Below are positions 1 to 9,367 of a stretch of DNA of 64,000 nt, in pieces. The position numbers and the translations under genes were made by a program. The DNA is taken from contig NZ_AP023441.1 of the NCBI RefSeq assembly GCF_019976755.1, positions 5,453,501 through 5,517,500 on the forward strand. Direction: 5' to 3'. Position 1 is the stretch's first letter. Each line of letters begins with the position of its first letter. This DNA is from Nostoc sp. MS1. GTDB lineage: Bacteria; Cyanobacteriota; Cyanobacteriia; Cyanobacteriales; Nostocaceae. The notes below the pieces were generated by a model. It saw nothing but the letters and a program-made list of their open reading frames with translations. It was not told the origin of the DNA and did not search any database.

Positions 1-384
1 AGCAGGAATAAGCTAATTTTATATTAAGAAATATAAGTGTAGATACGTTAAGCATTGCTTGACGTATTATTTTTTGCTTTTATACTCTTGCGTACGTAAT
101 AAATCAAAGATTGACTATTAACAAAAAGCATTATTCATAACGATTTTGGCATAAAAATATAATTTTGATATTTAAAAATTTGTAAATTTATATACTTTGA
201 AATATTCTCTTTATAAAAAGAATACTTTAGCCCTACATAATTCAACGGTTAAAGTGTGCATTTTTCTGCATATCTTTTCCATCAAAAAATTATTACAATT
301 CTCGCTGTATCTAAGTCTTTAGTTAGAAGATAGCTAGTTTTAACATTTATTGCTGTATAAATTTAGTTTTGAGGTCAATAATTC
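1..384. other. AT-rich leader region, no gene seen
   Basis: This stretch is very A+T rich with stops in all frames. I see no RNA gene, repeat or convincing promoter here. It presumably holds the upstream region of the CARDB-subtilase gene that begins at 385. Confidence 0.5.
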
Positions 385-1155
385 ATGAATACTAGCCGTG
401 AATACAACTTTAATAGAAAAAATAATACTTCGTTAGAAGCTGGAAATATTGGTATTTTAAATCGCCCTGAAGATTCACCTTTCCCAAGCTCAAATAGTAT
501 AAATGGCTTAACGGCCAAGCTTGTGAGTAGTTCTTCAGCGACAAATGAGAGTAATGGCGATCGAGATAATATTTTTACAACTGCTGCTGTACTACCAGAC
601 CTAACAGGGCCAAACGCCTCAATGCCCTCTTCCGTTGTGGTGGGTAGCAGCTTTCAGTTAAGTTATCAAGTCCAAAATATAGGAAATGCTAGTGCTGGTA
701 GTAGCTATACTGACTTCTATTTATCACCAGATTTGAATATTGATAGTACTGATACGTATCTGGGCTACGACTATGTGAGTGGTATTGCTGCTGGTAGTTA
801 TAGCCAAGAATCCGCCACACTCACTATCGGTAGCAACATCAAACCGGGTAATTATTATTTGATTTACTACATGGATGCTGATGGAAACGTTAGTGAAAGT
901 AATGAAAATAACAATGCTTTTGGTATAACATTTAGCGTTACTCAGCCGGATTTAACAGCACAAAACGCCATAGTTCCCTCTTCTGCAACTGTTGGTAATA
1001 GTGTTCAAATCAGTTATCAAGTCAAGAATCAAGGTACTGCTACTGCTGGAGCTAGCAACACTAAGTTCTACTTGTCTCAAGACTTGAATATAAGTAGTAA
1101 TGATTTCTATTTAGGCTTTGACCCTGTTAGTAGTATTCTTGCAGGTAATAAGTAA
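385..1155 (+). pseudogene. CARDB-repeat subtilase, N-terminal fragment (cut by IS)
   Basis: This is the 5' part of a large extracellular-type protease gene. After a non-hydrophobic N-terminus of about 70 residues it carries two CARDB (cell-adhesion-related, Ig-like) repeats, beginning PDLTGPN and PDLTAQN and each containing an NYYLIYY- or SQxxNIxS-type segment. No classical signal peptide is visible. The native sequence runs to 1150; the last codons and the stop at 1153-1155 are supplied by the IS630-family element. Removing the element and one TA copy joins GCAGGTAATA to CTACTCAAGAG, giving AGNTTQES. This has the same length as AGSYSQES in the first repeat and continues in frame into the fragment starting near 2322. 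Confidence 0.85.
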
Positions 1156-1190
1156 GTCGTGGAGAAAATTTATAAGTATGTAACAAAGAA

Positions 1191-1790
1191 TTAAGCAGAA
1201 GAATAAGAGTTAAATTTTACACGTTGCGTACTGTAGTTTCCCTTTTCTCCTCTATTTTGAACTCCATCAATGACAGCATAGGCAAGGTCTAATTCATCCT
1301 CAAAACTTTGAGAAGCTAGTTCATTTTTTTTCAGGTGTTGCCACTCCAATTCAATTGGATTCATCTCTGAGCAATATTTAGGTAAAAAGAAGATGTACAA
1401 ACCCATCTCTTCCCACTTTGTCCATAATTGCTGAACTTCTTTGCACCGATGTATCGGGCCGTTGTCCTGAACGATGACTCTGATACGACCTGCTTTTTGG
1501 GCTTCAAGTGCTTCAAGCTCCATCATTTGAATATAGGATTTGCGTGAAACGCCACCAATCACTAGACCGTACACAAAACTAATTAGGGGTTGAAGAAACC
1601 CAATAATACTTAACCTTCGACCCCGACGCTTACTCTGCTCCAGGCGTTTTTGCTGACCTCGGAAGTAGTAACTGTAACTGGGTTCACTCCAGGCACAAAA
1701 CCCTGATTCATCCATATACTTTAAATCGATTTCTCCAGCAGCAGCAGATAATTCCAACATCTCTAAGTCTGCCTGTTTGATTTGCTGCAA
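1191..1790 (-). CDS. IS630-family transposase, DDE catalytic part
   Basis: This frame contains the DDE superfamily catalytic core. The first Asp is in YMDESGF, the second in VQDNGPIH, and the Glu is in NPIELEWQHLKK, so all three catalytic positions are present. Translated alone it starts at a TTG inside the overlap, but family similarity extends upstream in this frame to about 1845. It is therefore probably translated as the C-terminal part of a frameshift fusion with the HTH half. The core is not degraded, so the copy may still be active if frameshifting works. Confidence 0.87.
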   Translation of the reverse strand: MQQIKQADLEMLELSAAAGEIDLKYMDESGFCAWSEPSYSYYFRGQQKRLEQSKRRGRRLSIIGFLQPLISFVYGLVIGGVSRKSYIQMMELEALEAQKAGRIRVIVQDNGPIHRCKEVQQLWTKWEEMGLYIFFLPKYCSEMNPIELEWQHLKKNELASQSFEDELDLAYAVIDGVQNRGEKGNYSTQRVKFNSYSSA

Positions 1791-2245
1791 TACTTTGTCT
1801 TGCTTTCCTTTGTGGCTTTTTCTAGTTCGCTTCCAAATGACCCCCTTTTTTTGAGTACCTGCCTTAACCAGTCAGGACTCAATTTCACGGAGCGTTCTTG
1901 CTCTAATTTTTGGGCTAATTGAACACTATTATATGTACGTGGTTCTTGCTCCAAGCATTTTTCTAAGAACGCCATGTCAGCTTCTGCCCACCTTGATTTT
2001 CCTCCCCGCCCTGCTTTCTCCCACAGTCCTTCTAGACCTTGTTTTTCCCATCTATGCAAAACTTCTCTTACTGTTTGGGCAGTCCAGTCAAAGTGATCTG
2101 CTATCTTCTCTACGTACCAACCATGTGCGCTTAATCTGATCACTTCGGCTCGGTCTTTCACTTTCTGGGGTACATCTGCCGTTCTCAGGTTGAACAAAAT
2201 TTTATCTTGCTTAGGAGTCAGAAATACCCTTAAACGGCTGCCCAT
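1763..2245 (-). CDS. IS630-family transposase, N-terminal (HTH) part
   Basis: This 160-aa frame holds the DNA-binding half of an IS630/Tc1-like transposase. An HTH segment near residues 45-70 (AHGWYVEKIADHFDWTAQTV) is followed by a second winged-helix-like segment that includes SPDWLRQVLKKRG. The reading frame then passes through A7G5 (plus-strand C5T7 at 1841-1852). Beyond that point family similarity moves to the -1 frame, which reads KKGVIWKRTRKSHKGKQDK, while the zero frame yields an unrelated tail that stops at 1763. A fused transposase could be made by -1 slippage on the A7 run. A single-base indel is the alternative. Confidence 0.85.
   Translation of the reverse strand: MGSRLRVFLTPKQDKILFNLRTADVPQKVKDRAEVIRLSAHGWYVEKIADHFDWTAQTVREVLHRWEKQGLEGLWEKAGRGGKSRWAEADMAFLEKCLEQEPRTYNSVQLAQKLEQERSVKLSPDWLRQVLKKRGSFGSELEKATKESKTKYCSKSNRQT
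1841..1852 (-). promoter_or_regulatory. Candidate -1 frameshift site in transposase
   Basis: Read on the minus strand this is AAAAAAAGGGGG. The zero frame reads CTC AAA AAA AGG GGG, and transposase homology continues in the -1 frame immediately afterwards. A run of seven A followed by G is a common slippery context for IS elements. I did not find an obvious stimulatory hairpin by eye. Confidence 0.5.
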
Positions 2246-2337
2246 ATCCCTGTTACCTTGGTAGACACATTTATGTATTTACTTATCTTTACACACTTTG
2301 GTTTTTTCACCTTGTTCTACTTACTACTCAAGAGTCG

Positions 2338-4665
2338 TTGACGTTCACTGTTGGTAGTAACGTCACTCCTGGCAATTATTATTTGATCTACTATGTGGAT
2401 GGTGATGGAAGCGTTAGTGAAAGCAATGAAAATAACAATGCTTTTGGCAACCTCATCACCATTAATTCCGCAGGAAATCCAGACCTGCTCATCCAAAACC
2501 CCTTATCACCAACATCTGGATCATTAGGTAGCACTATTCAACTGAGTTATGGAGTAAAAAATCAAGGTGTTGGTAGTGCAGCAGCTAGTAATACTAAGTT
2601 CTACCTCTCCAAAGACGGGACTTTCAGTTCCGATGATATATTGCTTGGCTCAGATGCTGTTAATAGTCTTGCCGCAGGTGCTTCTAGTTCAGAGACAGCA
2701 TCTATCTTGATTGCTAATAATGTCGCCCCAGGTAACTACCAGTTATTATTTAGAGCCGATGCTGATAATAATTTAGCTGAAAGTAATGAAACTAATAACA
2801 TTGTTGCCAAAGCCATCACCATTAACCAAGCTGACCTCATCATCCAAAACGCCATATCACCCGGCTCTGCATCAGTGGGTAATACTATTCAACTGAGTTA
2901 TGAAGTGAAAAACCAAGGCGTTGGTAGTGCAGCCGCCAGTAATACTAAGTTCTACCTCTCCAAAGATACAAATTACAGTTCAGATGATGTGTTGCTTGGC
3001 TCGGATGCTGTTAGTAGTATTGCCGCAGGTACTTATAATTCCAGAACATCTTCCATTTTGGTCAAAAATACCATTGTTGGGGGGAACTATTATCTATTAT
3101 TTAGAGCCGATGCTGATAGTAACTTAGCTGAAAGTAATGAAACTAATAATGTACTTGCTAAAGCTATTACTATCAATGGCCCTAAACCCGACCTCATCAT
3201 CCAAAATGTTTCTGCTCCTAATGTTGTTGACCCTGGTAGCCTAATCACAGTCAACTACCAATTAGCGAATCAAGGTGCAGCTAGTGCAAGTACAAGTACA
3301 ACTAAGTTTTATTTGTCTAAAGACATCACTTTGAGTAGTGATGATACGTTGTTAGCCTCTGACCAAAACTACTTCTTATCTGGACTGAGTGCTGGTACTT
3401 ATAGCTCTGAATCTTACTATTTAACTATTAGCAGTAACACCAATTTTGGTAACTACTATCTGCTATTGCAAGCTGATGCGAATAACGACTTAGCTGAAAG
3501 CAATGAAAGTAATAATGTTACGGCTAAGGCGATTACAATTGCTGCACCAGATTTGTTAATCCAGAATCCTTTGGCCCCCACCAGCGCTAACATTGGGACA
3601 ACAATTTCACTCAGCTATCAATTAAAAAACCAAGGTAATGGCAATGCTGGTTATCATTACACGAATTTTTATATTTCCCAAGACCAAACTCTCAGTAATG
3701 ATGATGTCTATTTAGGCTTTGATAGTATCTATAGTCTTGCACCCTCTGCTGTAGCTTCACGTTCCATATCTTTAACAGTTAAGAGCAACCTTATTCCTGG
3801 TAATTACTATCTGCTTTATAAAGCTGATGGTACTGAAATACTAAGAGAAAGCAATGAAAATAATAATGTTGCTGCAAGAGCGATTACGATTACTGCGCCA
3901 GATTTGGTTATCCAAGATGCGACTGCGCCTAGCAGTGCCATCATTGGTACGACTGTCCAAGTCAACTATCAACTAAAAAACCAAGGTAACGGAACTGCTG
4001 GGGCGAGTAAGTCAAGTTTTTATCTATCACGAGATACAACATTTGGTAATGACGACGATATCTTTTTAGGTACGGAAATTGAGGCAAATTCTACTATTGC
4101 ACCTTCTGCCGTTATTTCCCGCTCTACTGCTGTTGAGCTTAACTCTATTATTAATGCTGGCAAATACTACCTCATCGTGAAAGCTGACGGCTCTGGATCT
4201 GTTGTTGAGAGTAATGAAAGTAACAATGCTGTTTACATCACAACACCAATTACCTTTAATCCAGTTAATGGTGGTGGGTTTAATTCCACTACAGGTTTTG
4301 GCTTAGTGAACGCCGCCGCCGCAGTAGCTAAAGCCCTTGGTCAACCTACTTTTGCTGATGTTCCTGACTTGGGTGGTGATAATTGGGGTGCGGATGCAAT
4401 TAAAGCACCAGAAGTTTGGGCGAAGGGATACACTGGTCAGGGCGTAATTGTTGCTGTGGTTGATACTGGTGTAGACTATACACACCCTGACTTAAGCCCT
4501 AATATCTGGAAGAATACCAAGGAAATTGCTGGCAACGGCATAGATGATGATGGTAATGGCTATATTGATGATGTCTACGGTTGGAACTTTTTTGATAACA
4601 ACAACAACTCACTAGATGACGAGGGTCATGGTAGTAGCTGGTACTATTGCTGCGGCAAGAAATAG
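2338..4665 (+). pseudogene. CARDB-repeat subtilase, central fragment
   Basis: This is the continuation of the split protease gene; the native sequence resumes at about 2322, upstream of this TTG. It encodes the rest of the interrupted repeat and five more CARDB repeats (beginning PDLLIQN, ADLIIQN, PDLIIQN, PDLLIQN and PDLVIQD), each about 115 residues with a conserved DADxNLAESNExNN-like end. A subtilase (S8) domain follows, with the catalytic Asp in VAVVDTGVDYTHPDL and the catalytic His in the GHG at 4624-4632. Directly after GHG the frame breaks: the family sequence GHGTHVAGT has become GHG plus an out-of-frame GTAGCTGGT. This fits a 5-nt deletion near 4633, and the frame ends in a short false tail at 4665. 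Confidence 0.87.
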
Positions 4666-5572
4666 CTTTGGTGTTACTGGTATTGCTTATAATGCCAAGA
4701 TTATGCCAGTGAAAGTGTTGGGGCCAAATGGAGGATCAGATAATATGATCGCCAATGGTATTCGTTACGCAGTAAATAATGGAGCGCGTGTAATTAATCT
4801 CAGCTTAGGCGGGCCGTCTCCTCAAAGTGAGCTATTATCAGCGATGCAATATGCCGTAAGTAAAGGAGCAATTATTGTTTCCGCAGCCGGCAACGAAGGT
4901 GTATCAGCCCCAGGCTATCCAGCTCGCTACGCAGATCAGTATGGACTTGCTGTAGGAGCCGTCAATTATGATAGAACCCTGACCGATTTCTCAAACCGTG
5001 CTGGAACAACTCCACTGGCATACATTACAGCCCCTGGCGCATACGATGACTACTTTGGTATTGGTATATATTCCACATATCCAGGGAATCAATATAAAGA
5101 CCTTTCAGGCACTTCTATGGCAGCTCCCCATATTGCGGGTGTAGTGGCGTTAATGTTGAGTGCAAAAAGTAGCTTAACCGATGCACAAGTACGGCAAATA
5201 CTTACTTCTACAGCAGCAAATGGTGGTACACTTCCTAGTGTGAATGCCACATCTACTACAAGTAGCAATACAGCATTATCAAGTTCATCCAGCTACACAC
5301 AAGCTTCAATAAGTTTATCTAGCGATACGACTGCTTCTAATTGGAACAATAATCTTTATAACAATTTTGATCAGCCAAGTTCGGTTAAGAAGGATGTATT
5401 TGTCAATAAATCCCTCTGGCAACAGTTTATTAAATATCAAGTTACCAATGAGAATAATAAATTTGCTCGCTTGGATGAAGAGAATGACAGCAAAACTGTA
5501 GGTAAAAAACGCAAGAAAATTTTGGAAGATTACAATAACTGGTTACTAAACCTGGGTAATCAGGTAGTTTAA
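4616..5572 (+). pseudogene. CARDB-repeat subtilase, C-terminal fragment
   Basis: The genuine homology starts at about 4634 with VAGTIAAA; the ATG at 4616 is only a chance start in the shifted frame. The fragment carries the rest of the S8 peptidase domain: the oxyanion-hole Asn in SAAGNEG and the catalytic Ser in GTSMAAPHIAGVVALML. A C-terminal extension of about 110 residues follows, rich in Ser/Thr/Asn. All three catalytic residues survive across the fragments, but the IS insertion plus the frameshift should prevent a full-length product. The lesion after the His removes a Thr-His pair, so simple ribosomal slippage would not restore the normal sequence. Confidence 0.87.
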
Positions 5573-5596
5573 TCAGATTGTAGAATTAAAAAGATG

Positions 5597-5624
5597 TGCA
5601 TCAAATATATAACTGTTTGATGCA
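5597..5624. terminator. Hairpin after subtilase gene
   Basis: TGCATCAAA and TTTGATGCA form a perfect 9-bp stem with a 10-nt loop, 25 bp after the protease stop codon. There is no strong T-tract, so a role as terminator is only likely. Confidence 0.45.
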
Positions 5625-5691
5625 CTCTAAAGTTTATAACTATTTGCTTTCACCTCAAAACCTGTAGCGTTATACTTCATGCAAAAGAAAA

Positions 5692-7356
5692 CTACTGTAA
5701 TGGTAATGTAAACCAAAAGGTTAATCCTTGCTGGGGATGATGGGTAGCGCCAATTTGTCCACCGTGTGCTTGAATGATTTGCTTACACAGATACATTTTT
5801 AAGCAAATTGCGGTTGAACAAGGAGCTTGAGGATCGCGGATCTGTAAATCAAAAAGGCGATCGCACTCTGCTTTACTCATTGTTACACCGTTATCTTGAA
5901 TATATGTCCGAATCATCCCATCTTCTACTATGGCATTGATGGTAAAATTTAACCCTGGAGGATTGTGCTGTAAACTATAAGTTAATAAATTAAGCAATAC
6001 TTTCTCTAATCGCGTCTTATCAGCCATTACTAGAGGTAAATCTGGTGGTAGCAAGTTTGTGATAGTGGACTGATTTTCGCTTAAAATTGGTTGTAATTTT
6101 GTGATAATCTGCTCTAAGAATTCACCAAAAGGAACTAGTTCTTGATTTAGGTTTAATCTTTGTTCCTGACATGAATGAATATCCAACAAGGAATCTAGCA
6201 TCGCTAATTGCCGATTGTTAGCTTGAATCATGCGATCAAGAATTGAGCGAGGAACAGAAATTAGAGATTGGGTATTGGGTGCTAGAGAAGATTTTTCTCC
6301 CATATTTTCTAACACCATCAAATTACCAATTACAAAAGTCCGTAAATCATGGGCGACAGTGTGCAGTACAACGTCCTTTACCCGTTGCATTTGTGCTAGT
6401 TCCGCAATTTTCTGTTGTAATTGAGCAGTGCGTTCTTCTACCTGATGTTCTAGATTTGCGTTTAAATCAGCCAGTTTTTCGTAAAGTTGGGCTTGCTTCT
6501 GTGCTGTCTGAAGTAATTTAATTTCTGTCTGTTTGTGTTCGGTAACATCGTGAGTGATAACCAAAAGGTGAGGAATACCATCTAATTCAATCACTTCGGC
6601 GGAAACCTGCACCGTGAGTATCTTACCTGACTTGCAACGAAATAATGTTTCTGTATTGCGAACTACACCTTGTGTCTGTAATTCGTGCAATAATTTAGTG
6701 CGATCGCTCTTATTAACCCAAATATTTAATTCAAAAGCAGTACGCTCAATCACTTCATCCCGTGCATACCCAGAGAGTTTAACGAAACTATCATTAACTT
6801 CGATGTAGCGTCCCTCTTTGAGTGTACTGATGCTGATGGGATCGGGACTGCAATTAAAAGCTGTGGAAAACTTTTGTGCTAGGTTATGCAAAGTAATTTC
6901 AGTTTGTTTCCGTTCTGTAATGTCTCGGACAATAGCTACAACTTCATCCACACCACTAACTACCAAACGCGCTTCATAATCGCGCATTCCTAATGGTGTT
7001 GACAACTGATATTCGCAAACTTGTAAATTTCCTGTATCCAATGTTTTGAGAACGATTCCAGCAATCATCGTGGCGACATCTGTTGGTAATACATTGCGTA
7101 GATTTTTACCAATTAATGTTTCCTCAGAACCAACCATATCTGCGGCTTCTCTGTTCAAGGAAAGAAAATTCCCGTCACGAGTGAGGCGAAATATAGAGTC
7201 AGGAATAGCATTCAAAACAGCTTGATACTGTGATTCAGTAGCTTGTAGGCGATTTATAACTTGTTGCTCTTGTACTTTGACGATTTCATCCACTCTATGT
7301 CCTTTGGATCTCCCAGCGAATAAATTATCTTGATAAATAATCATAGCTATTTTCAC
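5692..7356 (-). CDS. PAS-domain sensor histidine kinase
   Basis: This 554-aa protein appears soluble and has no clear membrane segment. Two PAS domains lie at about residues 40-150 and 165-280, each ending in a PAC-like DITERKQTE or DVTEHKQTE segment. A coiled coil (LEHQVEERTAQLQQK) leads into an H-box, VAHDLRT, with the phospho-acceptor His. The ATPase domain shows a somewhat degenerate N-box (NLLTYSLQHNP), a DNG G1 motif and a C-terminal GLTFWFTLPL. No response regulator is adjacent, so its partner is unknown. The gene lies convergent to the subtilase remnant and divergent from the EgtD-like gene. Confidence 0.88.
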   Translation of the reverse strand: MKIAMIIYQDNLFAGRSKGHRVDEIVKVQEQQVINRLQATESQYQAVLNAIPDSIFRLTRDGNFLSLNREAADMVGSEETLIGKNLRNVLPTDVATMIAGIVLKTLDTGNLQVCEYQLSTPLGMRDYEARLVVSGVDEVVAIVRDITERKQTEITLHNLAQKFSTAFNCSPDPISISTLKEGRYIEVNDSFVKLSGYARDEVIERTAFELNIWVNKSDRTKLLHELQTQGVVRNTETLFRCKSGKILTVQVSAEVIELDGIPHLLVITHDVTEHKQTEIKLLQTAQKQAQLYEKLADLNANLEHQVEERTAQLQQKIAELAQMQRVKDVVLHTVAHDLRTFVIGNLMVLENMGEKSSLAPNTQSLISVPRSILDRMIQANNRQLAMLDSLLDIHSCQEQRLNLNQELVPFGEFLEQIITKLQPILSENQSTITNLLPPDLPLVMADKTRLEKVLLNLLTYSLQHNPPGLNFTINAIVEDGMIRTYIQDNGVTMSKAECDRLFDLQIRDPQAPCSTAICLKMYLCKQIIQAHGGQIGATHHPQQGLTFWFTLPLQ

Positions 7357-7448
7357 AGTCTTTATATAGCTTCAATCCTATTGATATGTTTGGAAATAGC
7401 ATCTTGACGGCTTCTTACTTTAGGTTAATTCGTTATTAGGCGATCGCA

Positions 7449-7466
7449 TTCACCCATTCGGGTGAA
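7449..7466. promoter_or_regulatory. 18-bp palindrome TTCACCC-N4-GGGTGAA
   Basis: A perfect inverted repeat, TTCACCC ATTC GGGTGAA, lies 93 bp upstream of the histidine kinase start. The same 7-bp arms with the same 4-bp spacing recur at 63788-63805, upstream of another minus-strand gene. The symmetry and promoter location suggest a dimeric regulator site. The regulator is unknown. Confidence 0.45.
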
Positions 7467-7703
7467 CAATTGATTAATAGATCACTCCTTCTATGGGTAA
7501 TGTAGTATTCATAAAACATTGTCTTACAAGGTAAAAATATTTAACTTGAGAAATACTTCCAGAAAATTCATTTATATGGATTACATTAAATACTATCAAA
7601 ATTATCTGCGAATAGAAATATTTTAGCTTTTTACTTAGTAACGGAAGATGAGATAATATTTACCTGCACAAATTTAATTTATTAGACAAACTTCACGATA
7701 ATA

Positions 7704-8753
7704 ATGGCTCAAAATTTACCTAGCAGTTCCAGCTTTCAATCTTCAAAGAAAAATTTAGATATTTATATAGCCAATGCTATTCCTGAGTTCTACACTGTTT
7801 TCTCGAAAGTAGAAATTTTAGATATAATTCACGCCATAGAAGCTCAACGAGAAATTCCCCTAAAATACTCTTATAAAGGTGGTGGTGCTAGTATTTGGGA
7901 TAAGTTTTATCTTAAATATATTGTTCCTACATGGTATCGAACTTCAAACATAGAGATTGAGTTATTAAAAGATAATTTTGTCTATCTTAATGGCAGTCAT
8001 AAAAAAAGCGAACGACTTAATATTATAGATGTAGGATGTGGTAATTCCTATCCGGCAAAAGCATTTCTTGCCAACTTAATCAAATTGGGCAGACTTAATA
8101 AATATATTGCCACAGATATTAGTGAAGAGTTACTCAATGTATCTAGTAAAAATATGGAAAAATGGTTTCCTCAACTTGCTTTTGCTAGTTACAGATTAGA
8201 TATAGAGAATTGCAGCATACCTAAAAGTATTTTAAAAGATAAATCGGAAAATACAGCCAATATATTTTTACACTTAGGTGTAACGATCGCTAATCACTCA
8301 AACAGAAGTAAAGCGTTCAAAAACTTGAGAGACAGCATGGAGGAAAATGACTTACTAGTCTTCACCAATGAGATTGGTTCTAATTCTCAATGGGATGGTA
8401 TAGCCAGAGGTGGTTGTAAGTATCATGTAGACCAAATTTATAAATGGCTGAAAATTAATCTTGGTTTAAAGCAAGAAGATTGTGAACTGATCAGAAAGTA
8501 TGATTCAGTAACGGATAGTATAGTCGCCAATATAAAATTTCTTCTTCCATGCAATATAAACTTCAGTTATTTAGAAATAAATAAAAGTATTGCAATCACT
8601 GCGGGAGAGGAAATTACTATTTGGAGACATCATAAATTTACAATTCCCGAACTCATTCAAGAAATAGAACAAGCTGGACTAAAGCTTGTACATTACAGCA
8701 CTAATAAATATTCATCTCATCTTATGGTAATTTGTGAAGTTGGGAGCCATTAG
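7704..8753 (+). CDS. EgtD-like SAM-dependent methyltransferase
   Basis: The protein is 349 aa, about the size of a stand-alone histidine-specific (EgtD-type) methyltransferase domain. The SAM-binding motif IIDVGCGNSYPAKAFL is near residue 108, followed by YIATDISEELL. Near residue 190 it has IFLHLGVTIANHSNRSKAF, matching the LGxTIGN segment typical of this family. In the family the enzyme trimethylates the alpha-amino group of histidine or of a related amino acid. There is no EgtB-like sulfoxide synthase next to it, so the substrate is uncertain. The ATG at 7704 is the first sensible start. Confidence 0.7.
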   Translation: MAQNLPSSSSFQSSKKNLDIYIANAIPEFYTVFSKVEILDIIHAIEAQREIPLKYSYKGGGASIWDKFYLKYIVPTWYRTSNIEIELLKDNFVYLNGSHKKSERLNIIDVGCGNSYPAKAFLANLIKLGRLNKYIATDISEELLNVSSKNMEKWFPQLAFASYRLDIENCSIPKSILKDKSENTANIFLHLGVTIANHSNRSKAFKNLRDSMEENDLLVFTNEIGSNSQWDGIARGGCKYHVDQIYKWLKINLGLKQEDCELIRKYDSVTDSIVANIKFLLPCNINFSYLEINKSIAITAGEEITIWRHHKFTIPELIQEIEQAGLKLVHYSTNKYSSHLMVICEVGSH

Positions 8754-9031
8754 TCATTTGTAAGAGCGGGTTGACAAATATATATTATGACTCACGATGA
8801 TTTTGGTGAACCGCCCCACCTACACCCCTGCTTCTTTCTCTCCCCAACTTGCATAAGTCAATACACAATATAGAACGTTGGTATAGAGTTACATCAATGC
8901 TTTCCCATTGAAAATAAGATGAAACTCATCATACTAAAGATACATAAATAAGCGAAAATACTCATTCATAGGTCTTTTATTTCAGATTCATAGTTAGTTG
9001 AATAGCTAACCTCTACCAACAGGCAATTCCC

Positions 9032-9367
9032 GTGTTAGAAGCGTGCATATTAGCGACAATATTGTGCGGATTTTTTGGCATCATCTTGAAAAAGAACCTC
9101 GTCATGAAAATCGTCTCTATGGATGTGATGAGTACGGGGGTTATAGCTTATTACGTAATGATTGCATCACGTAATGGCTTGGTCACACCAATTAGTTCCC
9201 AGGTCAAAAATGCCGCTTACGCTGATCCGGTTCCCCAAGCGGTGATATTAACGGCAATTGTCATCGGATTTTCGATTCAGGCTTTAATGCTGGTCGGTGT
9301 GATGAAACTATCACGAGATAATCCGACCTTGGAAAGTAGCGAAATCGAGAAGAATAATACGCCATGA
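9032..9367 (+). CDS. mrpC: Mrp antiporter subunit C (NuoK-like)
   Basis: This 111-aa membrane protein with three hydrophobic segments matches MnhC/MrpC, the NuoK-like subunit of multi-subunit Na+(K+)/H+ antiporters. A typical segment is DPVPQAVILTAIVIGFSIQA. It starts at a GTG and overlaps the next gene by 4 bp (ATGA), so it is translationally coupled to it. It is the first gene of a seven-gene run ordered as in the Anabaena mrp operon, which the literature links to Na+ and alkaline-pH tolerance. Confidence 0.88.
   Translation: MLEACILATILCGFFGIILKKNLVMKIVSMDVMSTGVIAYYVMIASRNGLVTPISSQVKNAAYADPVPQAVILTAIVIGFSIQALMLVGVMKLSRDNPTLESSEIEKNNTP

Larger units (their letters stand above)
1151..2321 (-). 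mobile_element. IS630-family insertion sequence, 1171 bp
   Basis: The element is bounded by a duplicated TA (1149-1150 and 2322-2323), the hallmark IS630/Tc1 target duplication. Its imperfect terminal inverted repeats are AGTAAGTCGTGGAGAAAA at the left and AGTAGAACAAGGTGAAAA as the reverse complement of the right end. It carries a two-frame transposase on the minus strand. The boundary was chosen because excision restores an in-frame CARDB repeat of the expected length. An alternative boundary three bases further out (TA at 1146 and 2325) also restores the frame, but gives a repeat two residues shorter and mismatched terminal bases. Confidence 0.88.

Noticed and set aside
4616..4665. Programmed frameshifting in the subtilase gene
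   Set aside because: Two conserved residues (Thr-His) are also missing at the break, so slippage cannot rebuild the motif; a 5-nt deletion explains everything.
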